Below are positions 19,228-28,138 of a stretch of DNA of 64,000 bases, piece by piece (positions within the stretch are counted from its first letter, which is position 1; each line of letters opens with the position of its first letter). The notes under the pieces were generated by a model. It made no database searches and was not told where the DNA came from. It worked only from the letters and a program-made list of their open reading frames with translations. The position numbers were made by a program, and so were the translations under genes. This stretch comes from Pseudoalteromonas umbrosa (GTDB lineage Bacteria > Pseudomonadota > Gammaproteobacteria > Enterobacterales > Alteromonadaceae). The DNA lies in NCBI RefSeq assembly GCF_030125375.1, contig NZ_JASJUU010000002.1:562794-626793 (forward strand). Reading direction: 5' to 3'.

Positions 19228-20958
19228 ATGAAACGGGTTACCCCATTATTACTTTGCACATTAACACTGCCTTTTGGCAGTGTTAATGCCAGCCAAGAGT
19301 GTGCGCGCTGGGGCAAATTTACAACGCATGCAAGTACAAAAATGACCACTCTCAACACCCCAAGTCAAAATAAACTCACCGTCTCTGGCGACTTGGTGTA
19401 TCGACCTTTACTAAAAAAAGATAAGCATTACTGGCTGGGGTTGCAGCTATCATCTGCTGAATTAAAACTCGACAATACGCCGATTCAAGCATTGTATTAC
19501 AGCGTCCCATTCGCAGTAAAAATCGCATCATCGGGCGATATTTTAGACTATCATTTTGCAGCCAAACTTAAGCCTGAAGATGAGCAAAAATTGATGGCCA
19601 TTTATCAGCAGTTTCATATTGAACATTTAAAAAATCTCGATTTGAGTGCACCGACCATTCTTGAGGAAAACGATAACCTTGGTCGCTATCGAATTCAGTA
19701 TCAGGCACGAGCTGATACATCAATTCAAAAGCAGAAGTTAGACTACACGTTAACAACCCAAGGTACTCAGCTATTTTCCTTTAAAAAACCACACATAAAA
19801 CAAGATTTATTCACTTTCAACCTAACGGATTGCTGGATAAGCGAATTACAGGGATACAACAATACCCTTGTTGAAAGCGCTAGAGGCGATATCAATATCA
19901 ATGTCTCTCAAACTATTCGATATACACAAAAACAGCAACCAATCGCTACGAATGTAGCATTAATGTCATTACCGATGTCGCCATTAAAATGGCCACAACT
20001 TCCCCAAAGTAGCGTATACCCCAAGCCAAAGCCTGTGCCGCTTTCAAGCGCCAAAAGCTTTACTGACTTATTGCTAAGTAAGGATTTACGAGGCCTATCA
20101 ACAGAGGCACTGCTACAACTGCTTTATGATAACCAAACACATCTAAATGCTTTGCACAGCTTGATCAAGCAAGGTTCCTTCGAAGATAAGCAGCTCAGCC
20201 GTTTACTGCTCATGATTGGTAAAAGTGATTTTACCTATGCCCATCAATTATTAACTGACCTTTACTTAGATACAGAGCTCGATGCCAATCAACGATTTCG
20301 CAGTTTAATGGCTTTAAAATATAGCGAGCAACCTCTGTCTCCAGAACTAATTGACTCTATTTACAGTCATATAGACAGTGAAGAGCTGACCTCAAGCGAT
20401 GAAAAACTAGCACGTACAGCGCTTATGGTATTGGGCGTCATAGCAAGTAACCAAGCTGGTAGTGAGTTTGCTCAATCATTGACTGAATCACTGGCAGATA
20501 GACTCGCGACCACGCTTGATGCCAAAAAGCAGGCAACTTTACTGACAGCATTAGGTAACAGTGCTGATGCGGCACACCAAGAGAGCGTTTCTAAGTTTTT
20601 ACAAAATGATGATGCGAAGCTTCGTGCAAAGGCCGCACAGGCTTTGGGGAATATGCCAAATGAGATAAGTTTAGGCTACCTAGAAAAGTCCCTCAAAAAC
20701 GAGTCGAATACAGACGCACAGCAAGCGTTGCTATCAGCAATGGGGAATAACCAACTCTCCGAGCGCCAAATAGACAATGTTATTGGTTTTGCGCAAAAGC
20801 AGCAAAGTAATGCAGTGCGAGTTGCTGCCATCAATGCAGCCGCAAAGCAAATGACCCATAATCAAGAAATAAAAAACAAGCTAAAGCCGCTACTCAAGCA
20901 AGAACGCGATCAGCAAGTGCTCAGAGCTCTGATGAACGCTATCCACGGTAATAACTAA
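19228..20958 (+). CDS. secreted HEAT-repeat protein, vitellogenin-like architecture (tentative)
   Basis: The 576-aa protein has a signal peptide (about 1-21), a beta-rich N-terminal half (about 25-260) with PFAVKIASSGDILDY and ENDNLGRYRIQYQA, then an alpha-helical superhelix (about 275-576) starting DLRGLSTEALLQLLY and containing LLTALGNSADAAHQES and AKAAQALGNMPN. This order, beta barrel then helical HEAT-like domain, and the local patterns recall the N-terminal lipovitellin module of eukaryotic large lipid transfer proteins (vitellogenin, apoB, MTP). Homology is a suggestion, not shown. A plain HEAT-repeat periplasmic protein is the cautious reading. Co-transcribed with the upstream lipoprotein; a terminator follows. 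Confidence 0.72.
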   Translation: MKRVTPLLLCTLTLPFGSVNASQECARWGKFTTHASTKMTTLNTPSQNKLTVSGDLVYRPLLKKDKHYWLGLQLSSAELKLDNTPIQALYYSVPFAVKIASSGDILDYHFAAKLKPEDEQKLMAIYQQFHIEHLKNLDLSAPTILEENDNLGRYRIQYQARADTSIQKQKLDYTLTTQGTQLFSFKKPHIKQDLFTFNLTDCWISELQGYNNTLVESARGDININVSQTIRYTQKQQPIATNVALMSLPMSPLKWPQLPQSSVYPKPKPVPLSSAKSFTDLLLSKDLRGLSTEALLQLLYDNQTHLNALHSLIKQGSFEDKQLSRLLLMIGKSDFTYAHQLLTDLYLDTELDANQRFRSLMALKYSEQPLSPELIDSIYSHIDSEELTSSDEKLARTALMVLGVIASNQAGSEFAQSLTESLADRLATTLDAKKQATLLTALGNSADAAHQESVSKFLQNDDAKLRAKAAQALGNMPNEISLGYLEKSLKNESNTDAQQALLSAMGNNQLSERQIDNVIGFAQKQQSNAVRVAAINAAAKQMTHNQEIKNKLKPLLKQERDQQVLRALMNAIHGNN

Positions 20959-20966
20959 CCAGTAGA

Positions 20967-20984
20967 GGGCATGGATGCCCTTTT
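20967..20984 (+). terminator. intrinsic terminator after the lipoprotein/HEAT-repeat operon
   Basis: GGGCAT-GG-ATGCCC stem followed by TTTT, 9 bases after the stop codon. The loop is only 2 bases as written and would open to 4. Confidence 0.7.
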
Positions 20985-21177
20985 CAGCTATCTCCCATTA
21001 GAAGCTCATAGACTGCCTCGTATACAACTCCAACAGAAATAGGCAAATAAGACATTAATATTTAGTTTTAATAAATGCTTAAGATAGAAGAAACGGAAAA
21101 AATTAAGATATAAATACAGTGCGATTAAAACGAAATTTAGATAAGAGAGGATATGATTCATGAAATGTAGACATGAA

Positions 21178-21254
21178 TGGCGGAGTGGACGGGACTCGAA
21201 CCCGCGACCCCCGGCGTGACAGGCCGGTATTCTAACCAACTGAACTACCACTCC
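21178..21254 (-). tRNA. tRNA-Asp (GTC), copy 1 of 7
   Basis: A 77-base cloverleaf on the minus strand: acceptor GGAGTGG with CCACTCC, discriminator G, encoded CCA, T-loop GGTTCGAGTCC and anticodon loop CTGTCAC with anticodon GTC. It is the most promoter-distal of seven identical copies. Sequence 5' to base 21178 is AT-rich and shows no clear terminator. Confidence 0.98.
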
Positions 21255-21288
21255 GCAGTGGCATGTATATGTTCTTTAAGATATCAAA

Positions 21289-21365
21289 TGGCGGAGTGGA
21301 CGGGACTCGAACCCGCGACCCCCGGCGTGACAGGCCGGTATTCTAACCAACTGAACTACCACTCC
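21289..21365 (-). tRNA. tRNA-Asp (GTC), copy 2 of 7
   Basis: Identical over 77 bases to the other copies, anticodon GTC, encoded CCA. Separated from copy 1 by 34 bp. Confidence 0.98.
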
Positions 21366-21389
21366 GCAGAGATATCTTTTTACGCTAAA

Positions 21390-21466
21390 TGGCGGAGTGG
21401 ACGGGACTCGAACCCGCGACCCCCGGCGTGACAGGCCGGTATTCTAACCAACTGAACTACCACTCC
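21390..21466 (-). tRNA. tRNA-Asp (GTC), copy 3 of 7
   Basis: Identical copy; 24-bp spacer to copy 2. Confidence 0.98.
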
Positions 21467-21515
21467 GCAGTAAGCGTATTGTCATATTTTTTTGCTAAAA
21501 CACTAAAAAGCCAAA

Positions 21516-21592
21516 TGGCGGAGTGGACGGGACTCGAACCCGCGACCCCCGGCGTGACAGGCCGGTATTCTAACCAACTGAACTACCACTCC
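21516..21592 (-). tRNA. tRNA-Asp (GTC), copy 4 of 7
   Basis: Identical copy; 49-bp spacer to copy 3. Confidence 0.98.
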
Positions 21593-21621
21593 AAGTGATT
21601 TAGCTTGCTTCTTTATTTAAA

Positions 21622-21698
21622 TGGCGGAGTGGACGGGACTCGAACCCGCGACCCCCGGCGTGACAGGCCGGTATTCTAACCAACTGAACTACCACTCC
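21622..21698 (-). tRNA. tRNA-Asp (GTC), copy 5 of 7
   Basis: Identical copy; 29-bp spacer to copy 4. Confidence 0.98.
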
Positions 21699-21726
21699 AA
21701 AGAAGCAATGCACATATGTAAGCGGT

Positions 21727-21803
21727 TGGCGGAGTGGACGGGACTCGAACCCGCGACCCCCGGCGTGACAGGCCGGTATTCTAACCAACTGAACTACCAC
21801 TCC
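21727..21803 (-). tRNA. tRNA-Asp (GTC), copy 6 of 7
   Basis: Identical copy; 28-bp spacer to copy 5. Confidence 0.98.
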
Positions 21804-21829
21804 AGCTTACATCGCGATACAAAATCAAG

Positions 21830-21906
21830 TGGCGGAGTGGACGGGACTCGAACCCGCGACCCCCGGCGTGACAGGCCGGTATTCTAACCAACTGAACTAC
21901 CACTCC
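21830..21906 (-). tRNA. tRNA-Asp (GTC), copy 7 of 7 (promoter-proximal)
   Basis: Identical copy; 26-bp spacer to copy 6. It is the first gene of the array, about 45 bases after the predicted transcription start. Confidence 0.98.
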
Positions 21907-21950
21907 GCGATAACTTTGTATCTCACTGACAAGGTGTGCTCCCTGACAGC

Positions 21951-21986
21951 GGCGTGAATAATACGAATGACCCCTTTCAGAGTCAA
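21951..21986 (-). promoter_or_regulatory. strong promoter of the tRNA-Asp array with GC-rich discriminator
   Basis: On the minus strand TTGACT (21986-21981), a 17-bp spacer and TATTAT (21963-21958), then TCACGCC. Spacing is ideal and both hexamers are one base from consensus. The GC-rich stretch after the -10 box is typical of promoters under stringent (ppGpp) control. Confidence 0.82.
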
Positions 21987-21997
21987 CTATTTTTTTG

Positions 21998-22030
21998 AAA
22001 AAAACTGCATTTTTAGCGATTAATGCAGTT
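21998..22030 (-). terminator. intrinsic terminator after the TIGR03503-type gene
   Basis: Minus-strand stem AACTGCATT with AATGCAGTT followed by a run of Ts (A run at 21998-22004 on the plus strand). It ends 11 bp before the tRNA-Asp -35 box and insulates the array from the upstream gene. Confidence 0.82.
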
Positions 22031-22129
22031 ACACGATGAAAATTACAGCACCTTGTATAGAACTCAATCAAAAAATATGTGTTTAACTAAAATGCCAGAC
22101 TTCAACAAGGCTACATTCGATTTAAAAGT

Positions 22130-23500
22130 TTACCGCTTATCATCTGACATGGATAAATTTAAAACATCCCCTGCATCAGTATCGCCTTCATCAGTTACAT
22201 CCTCATCGCCTACCACCAGTTCGTCATCATCTGTTTGTGACTTTTTCTTCAAAAATGGCAATGAGGCAGGCAGAGGAATGGAAAATTTAATAGGCTTGTT
22301 TTGGACAAATACCCGATAGACCAACCAACCTAATAGTAAAACCACCAGATTGCCCACAACAACAATGGAAATTAATAAAACAGGGCTTGTTTCTGGTTCA
22401 ACAGGTTCAGATTCCTTTAGCAGCTCCGCAGGTGAGATTGGTTTGATTAGTTCGGGCACTTTTTCTATGGGACGCTCTATTTCAAAGTTATAATCTGGAA
22501 TAGACGCCATAAACTCTCGGCCATTGATATTTTCACCAAATGCAGATAACTGAATACTATAACGTCCCCAGTCATAATTCTTAATTTGTAGTTGGCGATA
22601 AAAACGTTCTGCTTCATTGAGCGTAAATAACTGCTCTTCACCATTAGGGTATAAAATCTTGCCCTGCAAAATCACAGTTTCTGGCTTGACGATTTCACGA
22701 TTGAGCTTAATGACTAACTCATGCTCAAATTCTTCATCATCTGCCAGTTGCAGTTCAAAGTTGAATGGCGGTTCAGCTATCACAATAGGGTCTTTGACAA
22801 CTCGCCTTTTTAAAATCGGCGTTTCTATGTAAAACTCTGGCTGCCACTCGCCCGCTGGAAAAACAAGTTTAAATTCACCGGTAAAAATTCCGTCTAGTGG
22901 CCGCTCGTCAAAATCTCGACCATCATCTTTAAACTCGGTCACACTTTGTGTGCCCGCACCAAAGTTCGCATATTGCTCATTATTGGTGCTGACAAACTCC
23001 ACATACAAAGTAACCACGTCTCTGAAATAGCCCACATCAATAGGCTTGCCATCATTGGTTACGCGACCATTTACCTTGAGCATTTCACCGCGAAACAGCA
23101 AAGGTGGCAATGGGTCCACTGCAAGCTCAATTTCCCCCAGCACCATTATCCGACTATCTCTTAAGATCTGTCCCAAAACTTGCCAAGGGCCCGGCATTGG
23201 TTTATCGATGATAATCAGGTCATAACTGATTTCATCAAACCATTCTAAGCTTTCATCTTTCACAGAGTGGATAGAGTAAATCTTACTGCCATCGGGCCTA
23301 ACGAGCACCACAGCAGGTGCACCGGGCGCTCGAAAAAAAAGTAAAGTGATTTTATCAACGTTGTGATCAATGCGGAATCGATTGTCTAGCAGCGGAATTT
23401 CATTGGAAACCCCATCACGCTCTAATATCGTGATGTCTGGCGTTTCACTATAAGCCAACAAGCTTGCAAACATAAACAACACAGCTAAGTAGATGCGCAT
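22130..23500 (-). CDS. TIGR03503-type conserved membrane protein
   Basis: The ATG at 23500 (MRIYLAVLFMF) is preceded by GAGGT and lies 13 bp after the dnaQ stop; a longer frame overlapping dnaQ is unlikely. The protein has 456 aa: signal peptide about 1-18, a long beta-rich periplasmic region with immunoglobulin-like segments (LRGEMLKVNGRVTND-like block, RPLDGIFTGEF), a proline/glutamate linker, one membrane span near residue 385-405 (ISIVVVGNLVVLLLGWLVY) and a short acidic cytoplasmic tail rich in Asp. I recall this as the TIGR03503 family, found beside dnaQ in Alteromonadales. Function unknown; probably co-transcribed with dnaQ. Confidence 0.78.
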   Translation of the reverse strand: MRIYLAVLFMFASLLAYSETPDITILERDGVSNEIPLLDNRFRIDHNVDKITLLFFRAPGAPAVVLVRPDGSKIYSIHSVKDESLEWFDEISYDLIIIDKPMPGPWQVLGQILRDSRIMVLGEIELAVDPLPPLLFRGEMLKVNGRVTNDGKPIDVGYFRDVVTLYVEFVSTNNEQYANFGAGTQSVTEFKDDGRDFDERPLDGIFTGEFKLVFPAGEWQPEFYIETPILKRRVVKDPIVIAEPPFNFELQLADDEEFEHELVIKLNREIVKPETVILQGKILYPNGEEQLFTLNEAERFYRQLQIKNYDWGRYSIQLSAFGENINGREFMASIPDYNFEIERPIEKVPELIKPISPAELLKESEPVEPETSPVLLISIVVVGNLVVLLLGWLVYRVFVQNKPIKFSIPLPASLPFLKKKSQTDDDELVVGDEDVTDEGDTDAGDVLNLSMSDDKR

Positions 23501-23513
23501 TGATTTTACCTCG

Positions 23514-24224
23514 TTATTGTTGCCATAGGCTTTGGCCACATGCCTTGTTAACTAGTTCCATTCTTTCTTTATGTGCTATTTCTTCATCTTCACTGGCATG
23601 AATCACTCGAAGCTTTGGCCTGTCTGCGGCTAAACGCCTTATGCCTCCTGAGTCGCCTTGTTGCTGGCCTTCTAATTGCTGAGCTAAATTCAGCTTTTTT
23701 TGACCGCCGGTCATGGCCAAGTAAACGTCAGATAAGATCTCAGAATCCAGTAATGCGCCGTGCAGCGTACGTTTAGAATTGTCGATATCATAACGTCGAC
23801 ACAAGGCATCAAGACTGTTCTTCTGTCCTGGATGCAAATCACGGGCCATGACTAATGTATCCAGTACTTCACAAACATCATTGGTAGTTGGGAAACCCTG
23901 ATTAAGCATGGCGAATTCGTGATCCATGAAGCCGACATCGAACGGCGCATTGTGGATAACCAGCTCAGCTCCTTCAATATAGTCTAAAAACTCTTGAGCG
24001 ACTTGGTGAAAATATGGTTTACCGCGCAAAAACTCATTGGTAATACCGTGTACATCAATGGCTTCTTCTTCAATATCCCGCTGTGGATTAATATACACAT
24101 GGAAATTGTTTCCGGTGAGGCGTCTATTAACGAGCTCCACACACCCTATTTCAATGATCCTATGACCGGCTTTTGGATCTATGCCGGTGGTTTCTGTATC
24201 GAGTACTACTTGTCTTTTATGCAT
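23514..24224 (-). CDS. dnaQ: DNA polymerase III epsilon subunit
   Basis: 3'-5' proofreading exonuclease of the replicative polymerase. The 236-aa protein shows the DEDDh motifs: Exo[11 protein letters not shown] (about 8-17), Exo[13 protein letters not shown] (about 93), and ExoIII with the catalytic His and Asp in [15 protein letters not shown] (about 158). The C-terminal part binding the alpha subunit follows a linker. It is divergent from rnhA (68 bp between), the same arrangement as in E. coli. Confidence 0.97.
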   Translation of the reverse strand: MHKRQVVLDTETTGIDPKAGHRIIEIGCVELVNRRLTGNNFHVYINPQRDIEEEAIDVHGITNEFLRGKPYFHQVAQEFLDYIEGAELVIHNAPFDVGFMDHEFAMLNQGFPTTNDVCEVLDTLVMARDLHPGQKNSLDALCRRYDIDNSKRTLHGALLDSEILSDVYLAMTGGQKKLNLAQQLEGQQQGDSGGIRRLAADRPKLRVIHASEDEEIAHKERMELVNKACGQSLWQQ

Positions 24225-24292
24225 ACCGTTGGCTGCCTAACTTTGCTATGGTTAGCGTCTATCTGCCCATTCTACATAAAACAGGCGAATTC

Positions 24293-24757
24293 GTGCAAAA
24301 AACAGTAGAAATTTATACCGATGGTTCATGTCTTGGTAATCCAGGGCCTGGTGGTTATGGCGTTTACTTAAGCTATCAAGGCCATGAGAAGCAACTGAGC
24401 CAAGGCTACCAACTGACCACTAATAACCGAATGGAAATGTTGGCAGCCATTGTCGCACTCGAAACGCTAAAGCGTCCTTGCCAAGTTGTGCTCTATACAG
24501 ATAGCCAATATGTTAAACAAGGCATTGAATCTTGGCTGGCCAACTGGAAAAAGCGTAACTGGCAGACGGCAGCTAAACAACCTGTAAAAAATGTTGATTT
24601 GTGGCAACGACTAGATGAAGCATGTCAGCGCCATGATATCCAGTGGCGCTGGGTTAAAGGTCACGCAGGCAATAAGTACAATGAGCTTGTTGATGACCTA
24701 GCAAGAGATGCAGCTTCGCAAGATGATTTACTTGATGATACTGGATACAACCCTTAA
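24293..24757 (+). CDS. rnhA: ribonuclease HI
   Basis: Degrades the RNA strand of RNA-DNA hybrids. The start is a GTG at 24293 (first residues [11 protein letters not shown]), preceded by AGG about 9 bases upstream, giving 154 aa against 155 in E. coli. The frame is open further upstream into the dnaQ control region, but that extension matches nothing in the family. Catalytic acidic residues are in [11 protein letters not shown] (Asp10), RMEMLA (Glu), YTDSQYV (Asp) and DDLARDAA. The 3' end overlaps the convergent yafS-like gene by 4 bp. Confidence 0.95.
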   Translation: MQKTVEIYTDGSCLGNPGPGGYGVYLSYQGHEKQLSQGYQLTTNNRMEMLAAIVALETLKRPCQVVLYTDSQYVKQGIESWLANWKKRNWQTAAKQPVKNVDLWQRLDEACQRHDIQWRWVKGHAGNKYNELVDDLARDAASQDDLLDDTGYNP

Positions 24758-25518
24758 TCGTTTCCACTTACTTCATGCCGGCTACGACTGTGCTTTAACC
24801 TCGCCCCTTTGACAGCTGGCGTCCATTTCGGGCGAGCATGCCACTTTGGTTTGATCGGCGTCAAAGGCGCAACCCGTTTACGCGCTACCAACATGTATAC
24901 ACTGCCCATGGGCTTGAGGTAATGTCGACAAAAGCGACGCCATGGTGCAAATCGAGACAATCGAGAGCCCCTAGCAAGTGATGCGTGAATAAAACGTTCA
25001 TCTGCGATGATCTCGAACCCGAGCAAGTTTAGCCAATCTTTTACTCTGGAAGGCGTAAAGAAACGCCCAGACCAAGGTAATTTTTCACCGCTGAACGGTA
25101 ACATATGTGCTAGTCCACACAAACTAAATGGATTAAATCCTGTAATGACAATATAGCCACCGGGAATTAAGGTACGATGTGCTTCACGCAAAATATGGTG
25201 AGGATCTGAGTGGTACTCCAGACATTGCGATAATATGCACGCATCAACACTGTGCTCGTAAAAAGGCAGTTCATCTATTTCAGCTATTACCCCAGCATGA
25301 GGGCCACTAGAAGAAATACACACTTGATGATCAATTGGGCTCTCAGACGTATCAAGTTGACCACTGAGACAGCCTAACTTAAGCATATGGTAGCCAAACA
25401 TACGTGGCAGCCAACGTGCCATGCGCCGCTCAATACCTGCTTTTAGATATTCCCCATGAGGAAAATCTTGCCATGACTGCGGTTTAGGCCCTTGTTGAAA
25501 ACTTAATGCTGGTTTCAT
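24754..25518 (-). CDS. yafS: SAM-dependent methyltransferase, YafS-like
   Basis: A 254-aa class I methyltransferase-like protein. The SAM pocket is degenerate at the first glycine loop ([10 protein letters not shown]), followed by the acidic region [47 protein letters not shown] order typical of the fold. A basic C-terminus follows. It lies between rnhA and gloB, exactly where yafS is in E. coli, and is divergent from gloB. Substrate unknown. Synteny supports the name more than sequence detail. Confidence 0.82.
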   Translation of the reverse strand: MKPALSFQQGPKPQSWQDFPHGEYLKAGIERRMARWLPRMFGYHMLKLGCLSGQLDTSESPIDHQVCISSSGPHAGVIAEIDELPFYEHSVDACILSQCLEYHSDPHHILREAHRTLIPGGYIVITGFNPFSLCGLAHMLPFSGEKLPWSGRFFTPSRVKDWLNLLGFEIIADERFIHASLARGSRLSRFAPWRRFCRHYLKPMGSVYMLVARKRVAPLTPIKPKWHARPKWTPAVKGARLKHSRSRHEVSGND

Positions 25519-25570
25519 CCCATTCGCTCGTTATACTTGTTGACACCTTCACTTTATAGAGCAATGAGTT

Positions 25571-26338
25571 ATGGCGCAAGTTGAACCGATAAAGGCATTT
25601 AACGACAACTATATCTGGGCAATATGCAACTCGAATGACAAAACAACTTGGGTTGTCGATCCAGGCCAGAGCCAGCCCGTATTAAACTTTTTAAGTAAAA
25701 ACCAGCGTACTTTATCAGGTATTCTTATAACCCATCACCACTGGGATCATACTGATGGCGTCGCCGAGTTATTAAAATACTTCCCTGCTATCCCTATCTA
25801 TGGCCCAAAAGATTCAAAATATGGCGGCATAACACACCCCCTAACGCATGATGACACAATAAATATAGCAGGTATTATATTTAAAGTGCTGCATACGCCA
25901 GGACACACCTTGGATCACATCTGTTATATCAATGACGACTTAGCATTTACCGGAGATACTTTGTTTAGCGGTGGGTGTGGTCGCCTCTTTGAAGGGACCG
26001 CTGAGCAAATGTGGCACTCGTTAGAGTCACTCAAGAAGTTGCCTGATACTTGCCATGTATATTGCACGCATGAGTACACATTGGCAAACCTTGCCTTTGC
26101 TCACGCTGTAGAACCAGAGAATAAAGCGCTTTCGGACTATACCGTATGGTGTCAACAACAGCGCGAAAGAGACTTGCCTACATTACCGACCAATATGGGC
26201 AATGAGCGAGCAATTAATCCCTTTTTACGCTCAGACCAAACAAATATATTGGCACACCTACCAGCATATTTAAAAAGCGCACCTGACAGCCTTTGGCAAA
26301 AGTTTGCCTTGTTAAGGCAATGGAAAGATACCTTTTAG
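25571..26338 (+). CDS. gloB: hydroxyacylglutathione hydrolase (glyoxalase II)
   Basis: Hydrolyses S-D-lactoylglutathione to glutathione and D-lactate, the second step of methylglyoxal detoxification. The 255-aa metallo-beta-lactamase-fold protein has the metal motif THHHWDHTDG (about 54-63), HTPGHTLDH (about 110), FTGDTLFSGGCGRLFEG, the third histidine region CTHEYT and the C-terminal GloB helix. Sits upstream of mltD as in E. coli. Confidence 0.96.
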   Translation: MAQVEPIKAFNDNYIWAICNSNDKTTWVVDPGQSQPVLNFLSKNQRTLSGILITHHHWDHTDGVAELLKYFPAIPIYGPKDSKYGGITHPLTHDDTINIAGIIFKVLHTPGHTLDHICYINDDLAFTGDTLFSGGCGRLFEGTAEQMWHSLESLKKLPDTCHVYCTHEYTLANLAFAHAVEPENKALSDYTVWCQQQRERDLPTLPTNMGNERAINPFLRSDQTNILAHLPAYLKSAPDSLWQKFALLRQWKDTF

Positions 26339-26502
26339 TACTATCGCACCATCGCAGGTATACAACGAGAATGCATTCAGGGGGCGGTCTTAAAAATAAT
26401 TCACGTTCCGGCCCCGTTTAGTCTATACCATTGATAAATTCTAAACGCTGTACAGTACTGCGCGACCGTACCTTTCCAATTCCTCGAGATAAGGGTAAAA
26501 TC

Positions 26503-26520
26503 GTCGGGTTTTTGCCCGAC
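26503..26520 (+). promoter_or_regulatory. hairpin in the mltD leader, just upstream of the ribosome site
   Basis: GTCGGG-TTTTTG-CCCGAC forms a 6-bp GC-rich stem ending 12 bases before the mltD ATG, next to the AAAGAG ribosome site. It could be a leftover terminator within the gloB-mltD gap or could shape mltD translation. Confidence 0.4.
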
Positions 26521-26532
26521 AAAAAGAGATTT

Positions 26533-28101
26533 ATGAAAAAGCCACTGCTGATAATTGCGATTTTAAGTTTAATCACAGGCTGTGAATTAACACAAACTCA
26601 AACAACGCAATCCGAACCAATCGAAACACGTGACCATGCCAGTCCAGCACAAATAAGTGATGTGCTTGCTCACGCGATCCAAGAGCCCATTGAGGCTGAC
26701 GAGCCGCCCCCTGTATTTGATGATGTGTGGGAAAGGATTCGCTATCAGCTATCAATTCCTGTGCCGCAAAATCGCCCTGTCGTAGCAGAAAGAAACTATT
26801 ATCAGCGTCACCAATCATATTTAGACCGGATTTCTAAACGCGCAGAACCGTATTTGTACTTTATTGTTGAAGAGGTAGAAAAACGCCAAATGCCCATCGA
26901 AATCGCTCTACTGCCGATTGTTGAAAGCGCATTTGACCCATTTGGCTACTCTCACCGCAGTGCATCAGGCATTTGGCAATTTATGCCGCAAACGGGTGAG
27001 CGCTTCGATCTCAAACAAAACTGGTGGTATGACGGCAGACGTGACATTGTTCAATCAACTCGCGCAGCACTAGATTATTTAACCTATTTACACAAAACAC
27101 TCGACGGAGACTGGTTAAATGCCATTGCGGCGTATAACTCAGGTGAAGGACGAGTCATGCGTGCGATCAGGAAAAACCGCAAAAAGCACCTTCCAACGGA
27201 TTTTTGGTCTTTGGATTTACCCAGAGAAACCACTGCCTATGTACCTAAGCTACTGGCTTTATCTGATCTACTAATGCGCCAAGATGAATTCAAAGTAACA
27301 TGGAATAAGATTATCAACGCACAAGTTGTTGATACCGTCCAAGTCGGTACGCAAATAGATTTGGCATTGGCTGCTGATATGGCGGGGATCTCATTAACCG
27401 AGTTATATCGATTAAACCCGGGATTCAATCGTTGGGCAACCGATCCCAAAGGCCCGCATAGTCTATTATTACCCACTGATAAAATTGAGCAGTTTAAAAC
27501 TAAGCTGGCAAGTACTCCGATGCAAGAGCGACTGCGTTGGCAATACTACACGGTTAACCGTGGAGACAGTCTGTCAGTGATCGCGAGTAAGTTTGATACC
27601 AGCCCATCGGCGATTCAAACGCTCAATAAGCTGGATAGCCACATTATTCGTGTGGGCCAAAAGCTACTGGTTCCTTTGAGTGAAGGCGAGCTTAAAAGCG
27701 AGCATTTACCTGCATCAGTAAGAAAAGTTGCGAATAAAACACAACAAAGTAAACACACACATACGGTGAAAAGTGGTGATACATTATGGGATATTAGCCG
27801 AGAGCACGATGTTACCATCAAGCAATTAGCGGCCTGGAATAAGCTCAAGACCAGTGCAGTGCTGAAGCTTGGTCAAAAGCTGACAATTTATAAGTCGCAG
27901 CCAAAGACGACAACCGCGGGACTCAAAACAACCGAGCGCTCCATCACTTACAAAGTGCGCAAAGGTGATTCATTGGCACGGATCGCATCCAAATTTAATG
28001 TCACCATCAAAGACATCATAAGATGGAATAACATCGCGGGACAAAAGTATTTACAGCCAGGGCAAAAACTAAAACTTAAAGTCGATGTTAAACGCACCTA
28101 A
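26533..28101 (+). CDS. mltD: membrane-bound lytic murein transglycosylase D
   Basis: Cleaves peptidoglycan glycan strands, leaving 1,6-anhydro-MurNAc. The ATG at 26533 after AAAGAG starts a lipoprotein signal with lipobox LITGC (Cys about 17); 522 aa. The SLT domain (about 110-260) carries the catalytic Glu in LLPIVESAFDP with SASGIWQFMPQTG and AAYNSGEGRVMRA. Three LysM domains follow near the C-terminus (NRGDSLSVIASKF, KSGDTLWDISREH, RKGDSLARIASKF), which bind the glycan. E. coli MltD has two LysM; three is within family variation. Confidence 0.95.
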   Translation: MKKPLLIIAILSLITGCELTQTQTTQSEPIETRDHASPAQISDVLAHAIQEPIEADEPPPVFDDVWERIRYQLSIPVPQNRPVVAERNYYQRHQSYLDRISKRAEPYLYFIVEEVEKRQMPIEIALLPIVESAFDPFGYSHRSASGIWQFMPQTGERFDLKQNWWYDGRRDIVQSTRAALDYLTYLHKTLDGDWLNAIAAYNSGEGRVMRAIRKNRKKHLPTDFWSLDLPRETTAYVPKLLALSDLLMRQDEFKVTWNKIINAQVVDTVQVGTQIDLALAADMAGISLTELYRLNPGFNRWATDPKGPHSLLLPTDKIEQFKTKLASTPMQERLRWQYYTVNRGDSLSVIASKFDTSPSAIQTLNKLDSHIIRVGQKLLVPLSEGELKSEHLPASVRKVANKTQQSKHTHTVKSGDTLWDISREHDVTIKQLAAWNKLKTSAVLKLGQKLTIYKSQPKTTTAGLKTTERSITYKVRKGDSLARIASKFNVTIKDIIRWNNIAGQKYLQPGQKLKLKVDVKRT

Positions 28102-28107
28102 CAAAAA

Positions 28108-28127
28108 AAGGCCTCAATTGAGGCCTT
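28108..28127. terminator. bidirectional terminator between mltD and yqcA
   Basis: A perfect 20-base palindrome AAGGCCTCAATTGAGGCCTT is flanked by A7 on the left and CTTCTTCTT on the right, so it serves the convergent yqcA transcript well and mltD less well. Confidence 0.82.
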
Positions 28128-28138
28128 CTTCTTGATAT

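Noticed and set aside
21177..21887. Small frames beginning MAEWTGLEPATPGV or MVVQLVRIPACHAGG over the tRNA cluster
   Set aside because: These are translations of the tRNA-Asp sequences themselves, repeated once per tRNA copy.
21178..21906. CRISPR-like array, because identical units of fixed length alternate with short variable spacers
   Set aside because: The units are 77-base tRNA genes with full cloverleaf and encoded CCA. No cas genes are present.
23501..23539. Longer start for the TIGR03503-type protein overlapping dnaQ
   Set aside because: The ATG at 23500 has a ribosome site and directly begins a signal peptide; the extra residues would hide the signal.
24173..24292. N-terminal extension of rnhA reaching into the dnaQ coding region
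   Set aside because: RNase HI begins at [11 protein letters not shown] from the GTG at 24293; the extension overlaps divergent dnaQ and is unlike the family.
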